Shown here piece after piece: positions 10,101 to 16,075 of a stretch of DNA of 64,000 nucleotides (the first letter of the stretch is position 1; each line of letters opens with the position of its first letter). Made by a program: the position numbers and the translations under genes. Under the pieces are notes generated by a model. That model made no database searches. It saw only the letters and a list, made by a program, of their open reading frames with translations, and was not told the DNA's origin. The DNA is from an uncultured Flammeovirgaceae bacterium. GTDB lineage: Bacteria > Bacteroidota > Bacteroidia > Cytophagales > Cyclobacteriaceae. The stretch covers positions 215,050 to 279,049 of the forward strand of contig CAKZYA010000001.1 of the NCBI GenBank assembly GCA_937883755.1, in the 5' to 3' direction.

Positions 10101-10528
10101 AGTTGTTTATCATAAAGCGTAGCGGTTACTACTAGTTGCTTGTTTTCTTTAAAGCGACGGGCGGTTTCCTTCACTACCGCAAAAGCTAGCGGGAGTACTT
10201 CCATCAGTATTTCTTCTAATCGCTCATTACGATCTTCCTCCAGTTGGTCGATACGGGCAAAGATGTCTTCTTTCTCCTGCATGTCCATCTTGGGCTGATC
10301 CTGGACTCGCTGGTTTAACTCAGCGATTTGCTTATCAATTTCGGCTAGCCCCTCGTTGATTTGCTGACGCAGTTGCTCCGACTTATCCCGTAATTCATCG
10401 TCGGTAATTGAGGCCAGCTGAGCAAACTCCTGGTTAATCTGCTCAACCAGCGGCATAATATTTTTAATATCCCGATCTGATTTAGACCCGAATAGTTTGG
10501 CTAATCCTTTGGTAAGCGTATTAATCAT
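7148..10528 (-). CDS. secA: protein translocase ATPase SecA
   Basis: The ATPase motor of the Sec pathway, 1126 residues, the long form usual in Bacteroidota. Visible motifs: Walker A GEGKT (about 198-202), DEVD (303-306), DEARTPL, the second RecA-fold motifs GTTSVE and TNMAGRGTDI, and GRSGRQGDPGSS. Residues about 325-470 hold the extra charged insertion of Bacteroidota SecA. The C-terminal tail is a Pro/Gln/Gly-rich linker ending in NRCVIVENE, and the Cys-x-Cys zinc motif that binds SecB in proteobacteria is absent. The gene is followed by two exported enzymes in overlapping frames. Upstream, dapF lies in the same direction across an intergenic palindromic repeat. Confidence 0.97.
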   Translation of the reverse strand: MINTLTKGLAKLFGSKSDRDIKNIMPLVEQINQEFAQLASITDDELRDKSEQLRQQINEGLAEIDKQIAELNQRVQDQPKMDMQEKEDIFARIDQLEEDRNERLEEILMEVLPLAFAVVKETARRFKENKQLVVTATLYDKQLAAKYPNITIDGEQATWHHEWDAAGTPITWDMMHYDVQLIGGIVLHQGKIAEMATGEGKTLVATLPAFLNALAKRGVHIVTVNDYLAKRDAEWMAPLFRFHQLSVDCIDRHQPNSDDRRAAYACDITYGTNNEFGFDYLRDNMARDPEDMVQPGHHFAMVDEVDSVLIDEARTPLIISGPIPKGDEHEFYEFKPRIGKLYEMQKKTVNEFLQDAKKKIKEGDTKEGGVSLFRAFRGLPKHKPLIRFLSETGMRQILQKTENFYLQDNQKMMPEADEPLFFTIEEKTNNINLTEKGLEQITKQGEDPQFFIMPDIGTEIDQLEKDESMSDEEKVEKKDELIKDYSVKSQRIHTVNQLLKAYAMFELDQEYIIADGKVKIVDEQTGRVMDGRRYSDGLHQAIEAKENVKVEEATQTYATITLQNYFRMYHKLAGMTGTAETEAGEFMDIYKLDVVVIPTNRPIVRADRQDKVFKTVREKFNAVADEIKEMTDQGRPVLVGTTSVEISEILSRMLKMKGIEHQVLNAKQHQREAEVVTNAGKPGTVTIATNMAGRGTDIKLTPESKEAGGLAIVGTERHESRRVDRQLRGRSGRQGDPGSSQFFVSLEDNLMRLFGSDRIAKLMDRMGLEEGEVIQHSMVTSSIERAQSKVEQNNFAIRKRLLEYDDVMNQQREVIYKRRRHALFGERLQLDIMNMLYDTCEDIIMSTKGVGNYDSYKLTVLGTLGLDHPIDQDHFTSVSEADLTEELYSFAYENYQRKNKNLAQRALPVIRNVFEAKGATVENILVPFTDGKMQLTVSANLKKSVETECDDLVQSMEKSIVLALIDQNWKEHLREMDDLKQSVQNAVYEQKDPLIIYKFEGFELFKQFLAKVNEETISFLMKANLPIQQPDEVREARQPTRRPEQGVKASKEESGSLLGGGSRGQGQPAANRPPAEPVKPAKTQKIAGRNQRVSVQYNDGRVVKDVKFKTVEDDIRNNRCVIVENE

Positions 10529-10562
10529 GAACTTAGAATATTCTTGTAGTTAATTTTTAAGC

Positions 10563-10664
10563 GTTCAGTCCACGGTCGACGGTCCACGGAATTTAAATAA
10601 CTGATAAAATGCTTTTAGCAAATAAAGTCAATATCTGTGGACTATAAGCTGTTGACCGTTGACT
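10563..10664. repeat. heptad-periodic imperfect palindrome, copy A
   Basis: This lies between dapF and secA. The left arm reads in 7-base steps CAGTCCA, CGGTCGA, CGGTCCA (from 10566). The right arm reads TGTGGAC, TATAAGC, TGTTGAC, CGTTGAC (from 10636). The arms pair in heptad register around a centre near 10612, with an AT-rich loop of about 44 bases. The 13-mer AGTCCACGGTCGA and the 9-mer CTGTGGACT recur exactly in the element at 23211. Confidence 0.7.
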
Positions 10665-10679
10665 AATAATAAACCTCAT

Positions 10680-11465
10680 TTAGACAAAAACAGTGCCTTC
10701 AAAGACCATTACGGCGGGTCCGGTCATAAAGACTTGGGTGAACCTTCCGATTTCAGGTTGCTCAAAAGTAATTTTTAGATTACCTCCTCGGGCTTGTACC
10801 ATAATCGGACTCTTCCGATTCTCAGCGTGAGCCAAAGCCAAGGCTACCGCTGTAATGCCTGTACCGGACGATAATGTCTCATTCTCTACCCCTCGCTCGT
10901 AAATACGCATTTGTACCTGACCATTAGTTTGCTGCACAAAGCTAGCGTTGGTACCTTCGGGCATAAAGCGGCTATCGTAACGGATTTTTTTCCCTTCCGT
11001 CATCACGTCGTAATCTGACAAAAGCTGATTTTTGGGCAAAACCCTGACAAAATGACGGGTTCCGGTATCTAGAAAGTAACCATCCTCATAAGTATCCACC
11101 TGCGACACATCCGATAAATTCACGGTGACTTGCTCACCTTCAATCCGGGCGTAATGCACCCCGTCGTGCGCTAGAAAGGTAGTTTCACTACCAATGATTC
11201 CCAAGTGATGCGCCAGATGTATTGCACAGCGAGCACCGTTTCCACACATGGCTACTGAACCATCGGCATTATGATAAACCATTTCAAAATCGTACTCAGC
11301 GTGAGTGTTAATCAGAATGATTCCGTCGCTACCTACTCCAAACCGACGGTCGCAAAGTCGGGAAATAAGGGCAGTATCCTGAGAAGGAAACAGGCCTTCC
11401 CGGTTATCAAACATCACAAAATCATTGCCCGCCCCTTGGTACTTATAGAAATGCAGCGAATTCAT
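10680..11465 (-). CDS. dapF: diaminopimelate epimerase DapF, second catalytic Cys replaced by Ser
   Basis: This enzyme interconverts LL- and meso-diaminopimelate for lysine and peptidoglycan synthesis. The 261-residue length, the N-terminal KYQGAGNDF motif, the substrate loop NADGSVAMCGNGARC (first catalytic Cys74) and the ERGVENETL loop identify DapF. The family uses two cysteines as acid/base pair. The second, expected in ETL-(S/A)-C-GTG, is Ser200 here (ETLSSGTGITAVA; codon TCC). Either activity is reduced or altered, or this lineage tolerates serine. The gene ends just before palindromic repeat copy A and shares direction with secA. No other lysine-pathway gene is in the window. Confidence 0.92.
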   Translation of the reverse strand: MNSLHFYKYQGAGNDFVMFDNREGLFPSQDTALISRLCDRRFGVGSDGIILINTHAEYDFEMVYHNADGSVAMCGNGARCAIHLAHHLGIIGSETTFLAHDGVHYARIEGEQVTVNLSDVSQVDTYEDGYFLDTGTRHFVRVLPKNQLLSDYDVMTEGKKIRYDSRFMPEGTNASFVQQTNGQVQMRIYERGVENETLSSGTGITAVALALAHAENRKSPIMVQARGGNLKITFEQPEIGRFTQVFMTGPAVMVFEGTVFV

Positions 11466-11558
11466 GCTATGAAAATTATGAGGCTAAAGATACAAAAATT
11501 ACCTGCGGCTTATAAAGCAGAGTGGGAAATTTAGGGTAAGCAATGGGTAGTCTTAAAG

Positions 11559-12023
11559 TTATCTCAGCTCTTGAGCATAAAGGACGTTATAGGCACGGAT
11601 ATATTTTAGAAGATTCTTCTTATCTTTTTTGTCTTCTTCAAACTGCTGAAGTAAATCAGGATAATCTTTTAATATCCCGGCAACGGTTGGCGGGTCTACT
11701 CTGTGGATGTCGCCAGTTTCTAAATCTAGCAAAAAATAGGTGGCTGGTGATAAGGCACCTGCTAGGGTACCAACTGCATCGGCCGTTTTCTTGTAACCAT
11801 CCCCGGCTCCTAAGAAATAGCTGTATCTACCGTATCCTAAAATCCGGCTGTATAGTACAATGGGTAGGCTAGTATAATTTCTAGAACTGATATATACGTA
11901 TTTGCCATCGTAGAAGCCCCACATACTGCGCCGTATCTCTTGCCGACGCTTTACCGGAATATCCCACTTAATACTGATACTACTGGTTAAAACATAAGGA
12001 TGGTCTTCCGTGTAATCAAACAT
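11559..12023 (-). CDS. protein of unknown function (3' part of a frameshifted secreted protein)
   Basis: No family recognised. From the internal ATG at 12023 the frame gives 154 residues, with aromatic-rich beta-type sequence first and a charged C-terminal helix (FEEDKKDKKNLLKYI). The same frame stays open upstream to 12251 and there encodes a good signal peptide and about 45 further residues but has no ATG, GTG or TTG. The ATG at 12023 is therefore probably not the original start, and the intact protein would be near 230 residues and exported. It lies in the degraded stretch next to the restriction-modification pair. Confidence 0.5.
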   Translation of the reverse strand: MFDYTEDHPYVLTSSISIKWDIPVKRRQEIRRSMWGFYDGKYVYISSRNYTSLPIVLYSRILGYGRYSYFLGAGDGYKKTADAVGTLAGALSPATYFLLDLETGDIHRVDPPTVAGILKDYPDLLQQFEEDKKDKKNLLKYIRAYNVLYAQELR

Positions 12024-12250
12024 TGATCCAGTGTAGGTATGATATAGTGGATCTACGGAATCAGCCGGAGGATAATAGACGGAAACCTGAGCGGGGATAG
12101 GGCGATTATGGAGAAAGTTAAAGAAGCTATTGTAGATGCCAACCTTTAGATCAGGTGTTTGACTAAAGCTCTGACTTCCAACCAGTAAAAAAAACTTGGC
12201 CAGCAGCCCGCTAATTACCGATACACCTACCCGATATTTTCTTCTACCAT
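12024..12250 (-). pseudogene. frameshifted 5' end of the gene at 11559-12023
   Basis: An ATG at 12250 opens MVEENIG and then hits a stop at 12227-12229. In the next frame, from about 12242 onward, the DNA encodes RKYRVGVSVISGLLAKFF then LLVGSQSFSQTPDLK, a typical Sec signal peptide, and continues without a stop into the frame at 12023. One extra T in the TTTT run at 12237-12240 would join ATG and signal peptide as MVEEKYRVGVSV. So either a one-base deletion inactivated the gene or the base was lost in sequencing. Confidence 0.55.
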
Positions 12251-12260
12251 ACTACTCAAT

Positions 12261-12443
12261 TTACCTAGAAAGTACTACTATTCCTAACGACTCTAGCAGT
12301 TGTTCATTGTGGCGAAGGGCGTAGGAGCAGTATTGCGAAATTCGCGCATCCAGGTGTAAAGGGCATCGGTAACTTCCTAGTATTTTTGGGTAGCATCTTA
12401 ATTCACTGGCTCTCTGAATCAAGATACTTTTACAGGTTCGTTG
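12261..12443 (-). pseudogene. possible gene remnant without a start codon
   Basis: Read leftward, about 60 codons are open between two stops, with no ATG. The stretch ending ALRHNEQLLESLGIVVLSR has the composition of a real protein C terminus, but I cannot assign a family. It could be chance. Its position, between a frameshifted gene and a restriction-modification pair, makes a decayed gene more plausible. Confidence 0.25.
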
Positions 12444-12507
12444 TCATAAGATTTTCCTATTGGTAATAATTGTGGTAGTGATTAGTTCTTAGGTACGGAA
12501 ATAACTA

Positions 12508-12515
12508 TATATTTG
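12508..12515 (+). promoter_or_regulatory. -7 promoter box of the methyltransferase gene
   Basis: TATATTTG matches TAnnTTTG exactly and lies 34 bases before the ATG at 12550, giving a leader of about 28 bases. I see no good -33 TTTG at 19-21 bases upstream, so the promoter may be weak or activator-dependent. Confidence 0.4.
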
Positions 12516-12537
12516 TAACCATGTATAATGTTTACAA
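12513..12537. promoter_or_regulatory. candidate operator dyad over the methyltransferase promoter
   Basis: TTGTAA (12513-12518) and TTACAA (12532-12537) form a perfect 6-bp dyad with a 13-base spacer that overlaps the -7 box and the expected transcript start. An outer pair, AACC (12517-12520) and GGTT (12542-12545), partly extends the symmetry. The position and the MerR-like domain encoded next to it suggest autoregulation. This is inference from position and symmetry only. Confidence 0.35.
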
Positions 12538-12549
12538 GTTTGGTTATAT

Positions 12550-13824
12550 ATGAAAGAATACTATACCATTACTGAAGTAGCTGACTTATTAGGGAAAAGT
12601 AAAGAAACACTACGGCGTTGGGATAGGAACGGTAAGCTACCCGCCATGCGGGAGCCAATGAGCAATTACCGAGTATACCGAAAGGAGCAACTCAGCATTT
12701 TTGAAGAACTGAGTTTCTTATTTAGCTCTTCTGATACCCATAATTTCACTAAACCAAAGCATGATTATTCAGTATTAGAACTATTTGCCGGAGCCGGGGG
12801 GTTGGCGATTGGATTGGAAAAAGCTGGACTAAAGTGCGTTGCCCTCAATGAAATTGACCATTGGGCGGCTGAAACTCTCCGAATAAATCGCCCGAAATGG
12901 CGGATTATTGAAGATGATATTAAAAACGTGAATTTTACCCGGTATGCTGGGAAAGTTGACGTAGTAACGGGTGGTTTCCCCTGTCAGGCATTTAGCTACG
13001 CGGGGAAAAAGCTGGGCTTTGATGATGCTCGGGGGACTTTATTTTACGAATTTGCCCGGGCGGTCAATGAAACCAAGCCTTTGATTTGTGTAGGAGAAAA
13101 CGTTCGTGGCCTGCTAAACCATGATGACGGTCGGACAATTGAGGGCATGAAGTCGATTTTAGATGAGATTGGCTACAAGCCCCTTGACCCACGAATACTT
13201 AAGGCGATTTTTTATCGTGTACCCCAAAAACGGGAAAGATTAATTTTGATCGGAATCAGAAAAGATATTGACATTGGGTTTGAGTTTCCTAGACCGCACA
13301 AGAAAATATATAACTTATCTGATGCTCTAAAGGCTGGGGAATTATTCCCCACAGACGTGCCTCAATCGGAAGGTTCTGCTTACCCTAAAAGAAAGAAGGA
13401 AATTTTAGATTTAGTACCCCCTGGTGGCTATTGGCGTGATCTTCCGCTCGATCTTCAGAAAGAGTATATGCAAAAGAGTTTTTACTTAGGCGGAGGTAAA
13501 ACCGGAATGGCTCGGCGGATGAGTTGGGACGAACCATCACTAACTCTCACTTGCAGCCCCGCCCAAAAGCAAACAGAACGCTGTCACCCCGATGAAACTC
13601 GACCATTCACTGTAAGGGAATATGCCAGAATACAGACCTTTCCTGACGAATGGCAGTTTGCTGGCTCAGTGAGCAATCAGTATAAACAGATAGGCAACGC
13701 CGTACCTGTAAATCTGGGAAGAGAATTAGGTTACTCACTTGTTAAGTTCCTAAACGAAGTTTACAAAGAGTACGGTATGAAGGATAAAGTAGCTAACTTT
13801 GATCAGATGGAATTAGAGTTTTAA
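12550..13824 (+). CDS. DNA (cytosine-5) methyltransferase with N-terminal MerR-like HTH
   Basis: A 424-residue modification enzyme. Residues 1-50 form a MerR-type winged helix (YTITEVADLLGKSKETLRRW, then RVYRKEQL). From residue 75 it is a complete C5-methyltransferase: motif I FAGAGGLAIGLE, motif IV GGFPCQAFSYAG with catalytic Cys145, motif VI ENVRGLL, motif VIII QKRER, the target-recognition region about 240-345, then motifs IX-X ending in QIGNAVPVNLG. It protects host DNA from the neighbouring nuclease by methylating cytosine in the shared site. The HTH fusion suggests it also represses or times its own promoter, as with other methyltransferases carrying N-terminal HTH domains. It ends 5 bases from the end of the convergent nuclease gene. 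Confidence 0.95.
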   Translation: MKEYYTITEVADLLGKSKETLRRWDRNGKLPAMREPMSNYRVYRKEQLSIFEELSFLFSSSDTHNFTKPKHDYSVLELFAGAGGLAIGLEKAGLKCVALNEIDHWAAETLRINRPKWRIIEDDIKNVNFTRYAGKVDVVTGGFPCQAFSYAGKKLGFDDARGTLFYEFARAVNETKPLICVGENVRGLLNHDDGRTIEGMKSILDEIGYKPLDPRILKAIFYRVPQKRERLILIGIRKDIDIGFEFPRPHKKIYNLSDALKAGELFPTDVPQSEGSAYPKRKKEILDLVPPGGYWRDLPLDLQKEYMQKSFYLGGGKTGMARRMSWDEPSLTLTCSPAQKQTERCHPDETRPFTVREYARIQTFPDEWQFAGSVSNQYKQIGNAVPVNLGRELGYSLVKFLNEVYKEYGMKDKVANFDQMELEF

Positions 13825-13829
13825 TATTT

Positions 13830-14546
13830 CTACCTGAAATTTAGGCGGATTTCTTCTGTTAATCTGCGAATAGTTTCTTCAAGCCTGTTTGTTCCATCGA
13901 CCTCAATCGCAACTTCGCCTATTGCACTGATGAGATCATAGTAGAAGCCTTCTTTTCCGGTTATTCTATGCCAAAAATCTTGACCTACAAATACCGGATA
14001 TCTAGAATTGATTCTTTGATAATGAGAACTTAGCTCACTAGGTTCACCATAAACTATACCTACAACCAAGTCATTGAGCCCAACATTCAGATTGTTATTG
14101 GTTCTTGCAAGGTTAATGATACCTTGAAAGTGTCCAAAGATTGTTTCAACATCATCATGATTTATAGTATTAGGGCCTGATTTTAACTGACAATACTTTT
14201 TTCTGCCATCTAAGGCGTCGAAAAACTCAATATCTATTCCTTGTGTTGTAGATCCAAACCCTTCAAATAACTGGCTTATAAGTGTCTGTATTCTCATGCC
14301 AAATGAAGTTGTTATAGATGATCCTAGTAACCTTGGATAAACTAAAGCTTCAGCGATACTCCTTGGGTCATCGTTTCCTTTCATAAAGTTTGCTAAATAC
14401 TTAAAAAGGAATGGGTTCACATTATACTCAGACAAGCGAGCTGCTTTTTCACAAGATTTATTAATATGATTTTCTACAATCTCCTCTCGAAAAAAATGTT
14501 TCGCACGATTAAGTAAGTCTATTCGCTCTTGTTCTGTCATGCACAA
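13830..14546 (-). CDS. type II restriction endonuclease (possibly TdeIII/PmeII-like)
   Basis: A 238-residue protein next to and convergent with the C5-methyltransferase, as expected for the nuclease of a type II system. The likely PD-(D/E)xK core is GIDIEFFDALDGRKKYCQLK: Asp105 as first metal ligand and Gln120-x-Lys122 as a QxK variant of ExK. The following SGPNTINHDD stretch resembles what I remember of the TdeIII/PmeII-like families (TdeIII cuts GGNCC); this assignment is not verified. The gene is visibly more AT-rich than the thioredoxin gene beside it (sampled 60-base lines about 38 versus 58 percent GC), which suits horizontal acquisition. A nearby in-frame ATG at codon 3 is an alternative start. 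Confidence 0.8.
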   Translation of the reverse strand: MCMTEQERIDLLNRAKHFFREEIVENHINKSCEKAARLSEYNVNPFLFKYLANFMKGNDDPRSIAEALVYPRLLGSSITTSFGMRIQTLISQLFEGFGSTTQGIDIEFFDALDGRKKYCQLKSGPNTINHDDVETIFGHFQGIINLARTNNNLNVGLNDLVVGIVYGEPSELSSHYQRINSRYPVFVGQDFWHRITGKEGFYYDLISAIGEVAIEVDGTNRLEETIRRLTEEIRLNFR

Positions 14547-14602
14547 ATATTAGAATTTATGGAGCATAACACAATTACCACTAGAAGAATAGAGCTTGAA
14601 GA

Positions 14603-15379
14603 TCAATACAAAGCCATATCAAACTGCTTACGATACTGCTTAGTCAGCGGGTGGTCGGTGCCCATCAGTCGGAAGAGGGCAATGGATGCACGGCGGGGTA
14701 GTTCGTTGCAGTAGGTTTTATCCAGCATCGTGGCCTGAATCAAGGCTTGCAGTGTCTGTTCAAATTTATTTCCCCTCAGCGATTCTTGTGCCAGTTGAAT
14801 TTGCTCTTCTACCTTGGGGTGAGCGCTTTCTTCGCAGGTCATTAGGTCGGCTAGGCTACGCACATCTTCGCCTAGTTCGAAACTGTGATGAGTATGGTGG
14901 ACTGCTTCTCGGGCTCGTTCGGGGTGTTGCCCTACGGTGGCTGCCGCTAACCATAATTCAGCCTCTTCCATATCATCGTTCTCCTGTACAAACTGCTCTA
15001 ATTGAGTCACAGCTTCGGTATGCTGATCGGTAAACAACTGCTTTCGATACGTCTCCAGGTGCTCTTTACGCTCGTCGGGTAGGTTTTCTTCCAGCCACTT
15101 TTGAATCTGAGGTTTGGGTAATGCTCCAGTGAACTCCGCTACTACTTCACCTTGGTGAAACATTTTCACTGCTGGAATACCCTGAATGCCGTACTTTACC
15201 GATAATTCCTGATTTTCGTCGGTATTTACTTTCACTAATTCCCAGGTACCAGCCGCCTCTTCGGCTAGTTGTTCAATCACTGGGCCGAGAAATTGGCAGG
15301 GGCCGCACCAAGGTGCCCAAAAATCTACTACTACTGGTACTTGTTCACTATGGGCAATAACGTCTTGTTCAAAATTCAT
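14603..15379 (-). CDS. thioredoxin with C-terminal TPR domain (CnoX/YbbN-like)
   Basis: A 258-residue cytoplasmic protein. The N-terminal 105 residues are a thioredoxin fold with WCGPC (Cys25, Cys28) and the cis-Pro in GIPAVKMF. The rest is helical with TPR character, in the order seen in CnoX/YbbN, a redox chaperone that hands clients to GroEL or DnaK. Unlike E. coli CnoX, which has SQHC, this one keeps a true CGPC and should be redox-active. Length is close to the CnoX family (about 280). The SRPBCC gene lies 38 bases upstream in the same direction, so the two may share a transcript. Confidence 0.88.
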   Translation of the reverse strand: MNFEQDVIAHSEQVPVVVDFWAPWCGPCQFLGPVIEQLAEEAAGTWELVKVNTDENQELSVKYGIQGIPAVKMFHQGEVVAEFTGALPKPQIQKWLEENLPDERKEHLETYRKQLFTDQHTEAVTQLEQFVQENDDMEEAELWLAAATVGQHPERAREAVHHTHHSFELGEDVRSLADLMTCEESAHPKVEEQIQLAQESLRGNKFEQTLQALIQATMLDKTYCNELPRRASIALFRLMGTDHPLTKQYRKQFDMALY

Positions 15380-15417
15380 CGCAAAAAAGGCTTGTTTTTA
15401 CAAATACTCGCCTTATT

Positions 15418-15870
15418 CTACGAAGAAGAAACCGGGATAGTTTGGTGCTCGGCTCGTTCTTTTAACGCTCGGTTCATTGCCACAAATCCGGCTTGCGTAG
15501 TTTCGGCGATTTGTTTCATGATCAGTCCGCGCAGCAAGCCACTAAACTTCTCTTTTTGAATAAGTTTTACCTGCTGAGGCGCAAGTTTTTCAATTATAAA
15601 GATGTGGTGCCCATCAAACAGTCCTGGCACCCATAGGCGACCGATCCACTCCAGACGACGATTCTTCTCCACCTTTACTAGCCTGGGTTTAAAGGTCATG
15701 GTTTTGTCGCCTTGCTTCATCTGGTTGGTGAGCTGATTTCCTTCTATCGCTTCGCCAGATGAGCTAATAATAAACGGGTTCCATTCCCGGTAGGCTGAGA
15801 AATTGGTAAGCACCTGCCAAACTTGTTCGGCGCTGGCATTGATGATGATTTCGGTGGTTAATTCTTTCAT
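15418..15870 (-). CDS. SRPBCC (START/polyketide-cyclase-like) domain protein
   Basis: A 150-residue single-domain protein. The opening TEIIINASAEQVWQVLTNFSAYREWNPF is characteristic of SRPBCC helix-grip proteins that bind hydrophobic ligands. The middle repeats the pattern of alternating strands, and a long C-terminal helix closes the pocket. There is no signal peptide. The ligand is unknown. It precedes the thioredoxin-TPR gene by 38 bases. Confidence 0.88.
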   Translation of the reverse strand: MKELTTEIIINASAEQVWQVLTNFSAYREWNPFIISSSGEAIEGNQLTNQMKQGDKTMTFKPRLVKVEKNRRLEWIGRLWVPGLFDGHHIFIIEKLAPQQVKLIQKEKFSGLLRGLIMKQIAETTQAGFVAMNRALKERAEHQTIPVSSS

Positions 15871-15879
15871 GATCTTAAG

Positions 15880-15973
15880 GGTTTATGGTAGAGGGTAAAG
15901 GGTGAAAGGTCAGAGGTTTTAAGCTGCATGCAGAGAAAACCTTAACCCCTTAACCATTCGCCTTTTACCGTTT
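15880..15973. repeat. heptad-periodic imperfect palindrome, GGT/ACC type
   Basis: This lies in the divergent region between the SRPBCC gene and the gene at 16076. GGT recurs exactly every 7 bases at 15880, 15887, 15894, 15901, 15908 and 15915. On the other arm ACC/CCC/ACC/GCC/ACC recur every 7 bases at 15939, 15946, 15953, 15960 and 15967. GGTTTT (15915-15920) pairs with AAAACC (15936-15941), and the centre holds the perfect palindrome CTGCATGCAG (15924-15933). Confidence 0.7.
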
Positions 15974-16075
15974 TTCCAAAGATAAGTAGGCTGGTTAGTA
16001 GGTGACATTATCTTTTGTTAAGAAAGTGGCTCACGCAAATTTTTCTATCTTGGACACAAACTAACCCATCCATTA

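Noticed and set aside
12550..14546. Idea that the RM pair lies on an integrated mobile element
   Set aside because: No integrase, transposase, direct-repeat ends or tRNA target next to it; only base composition hints at transfer.
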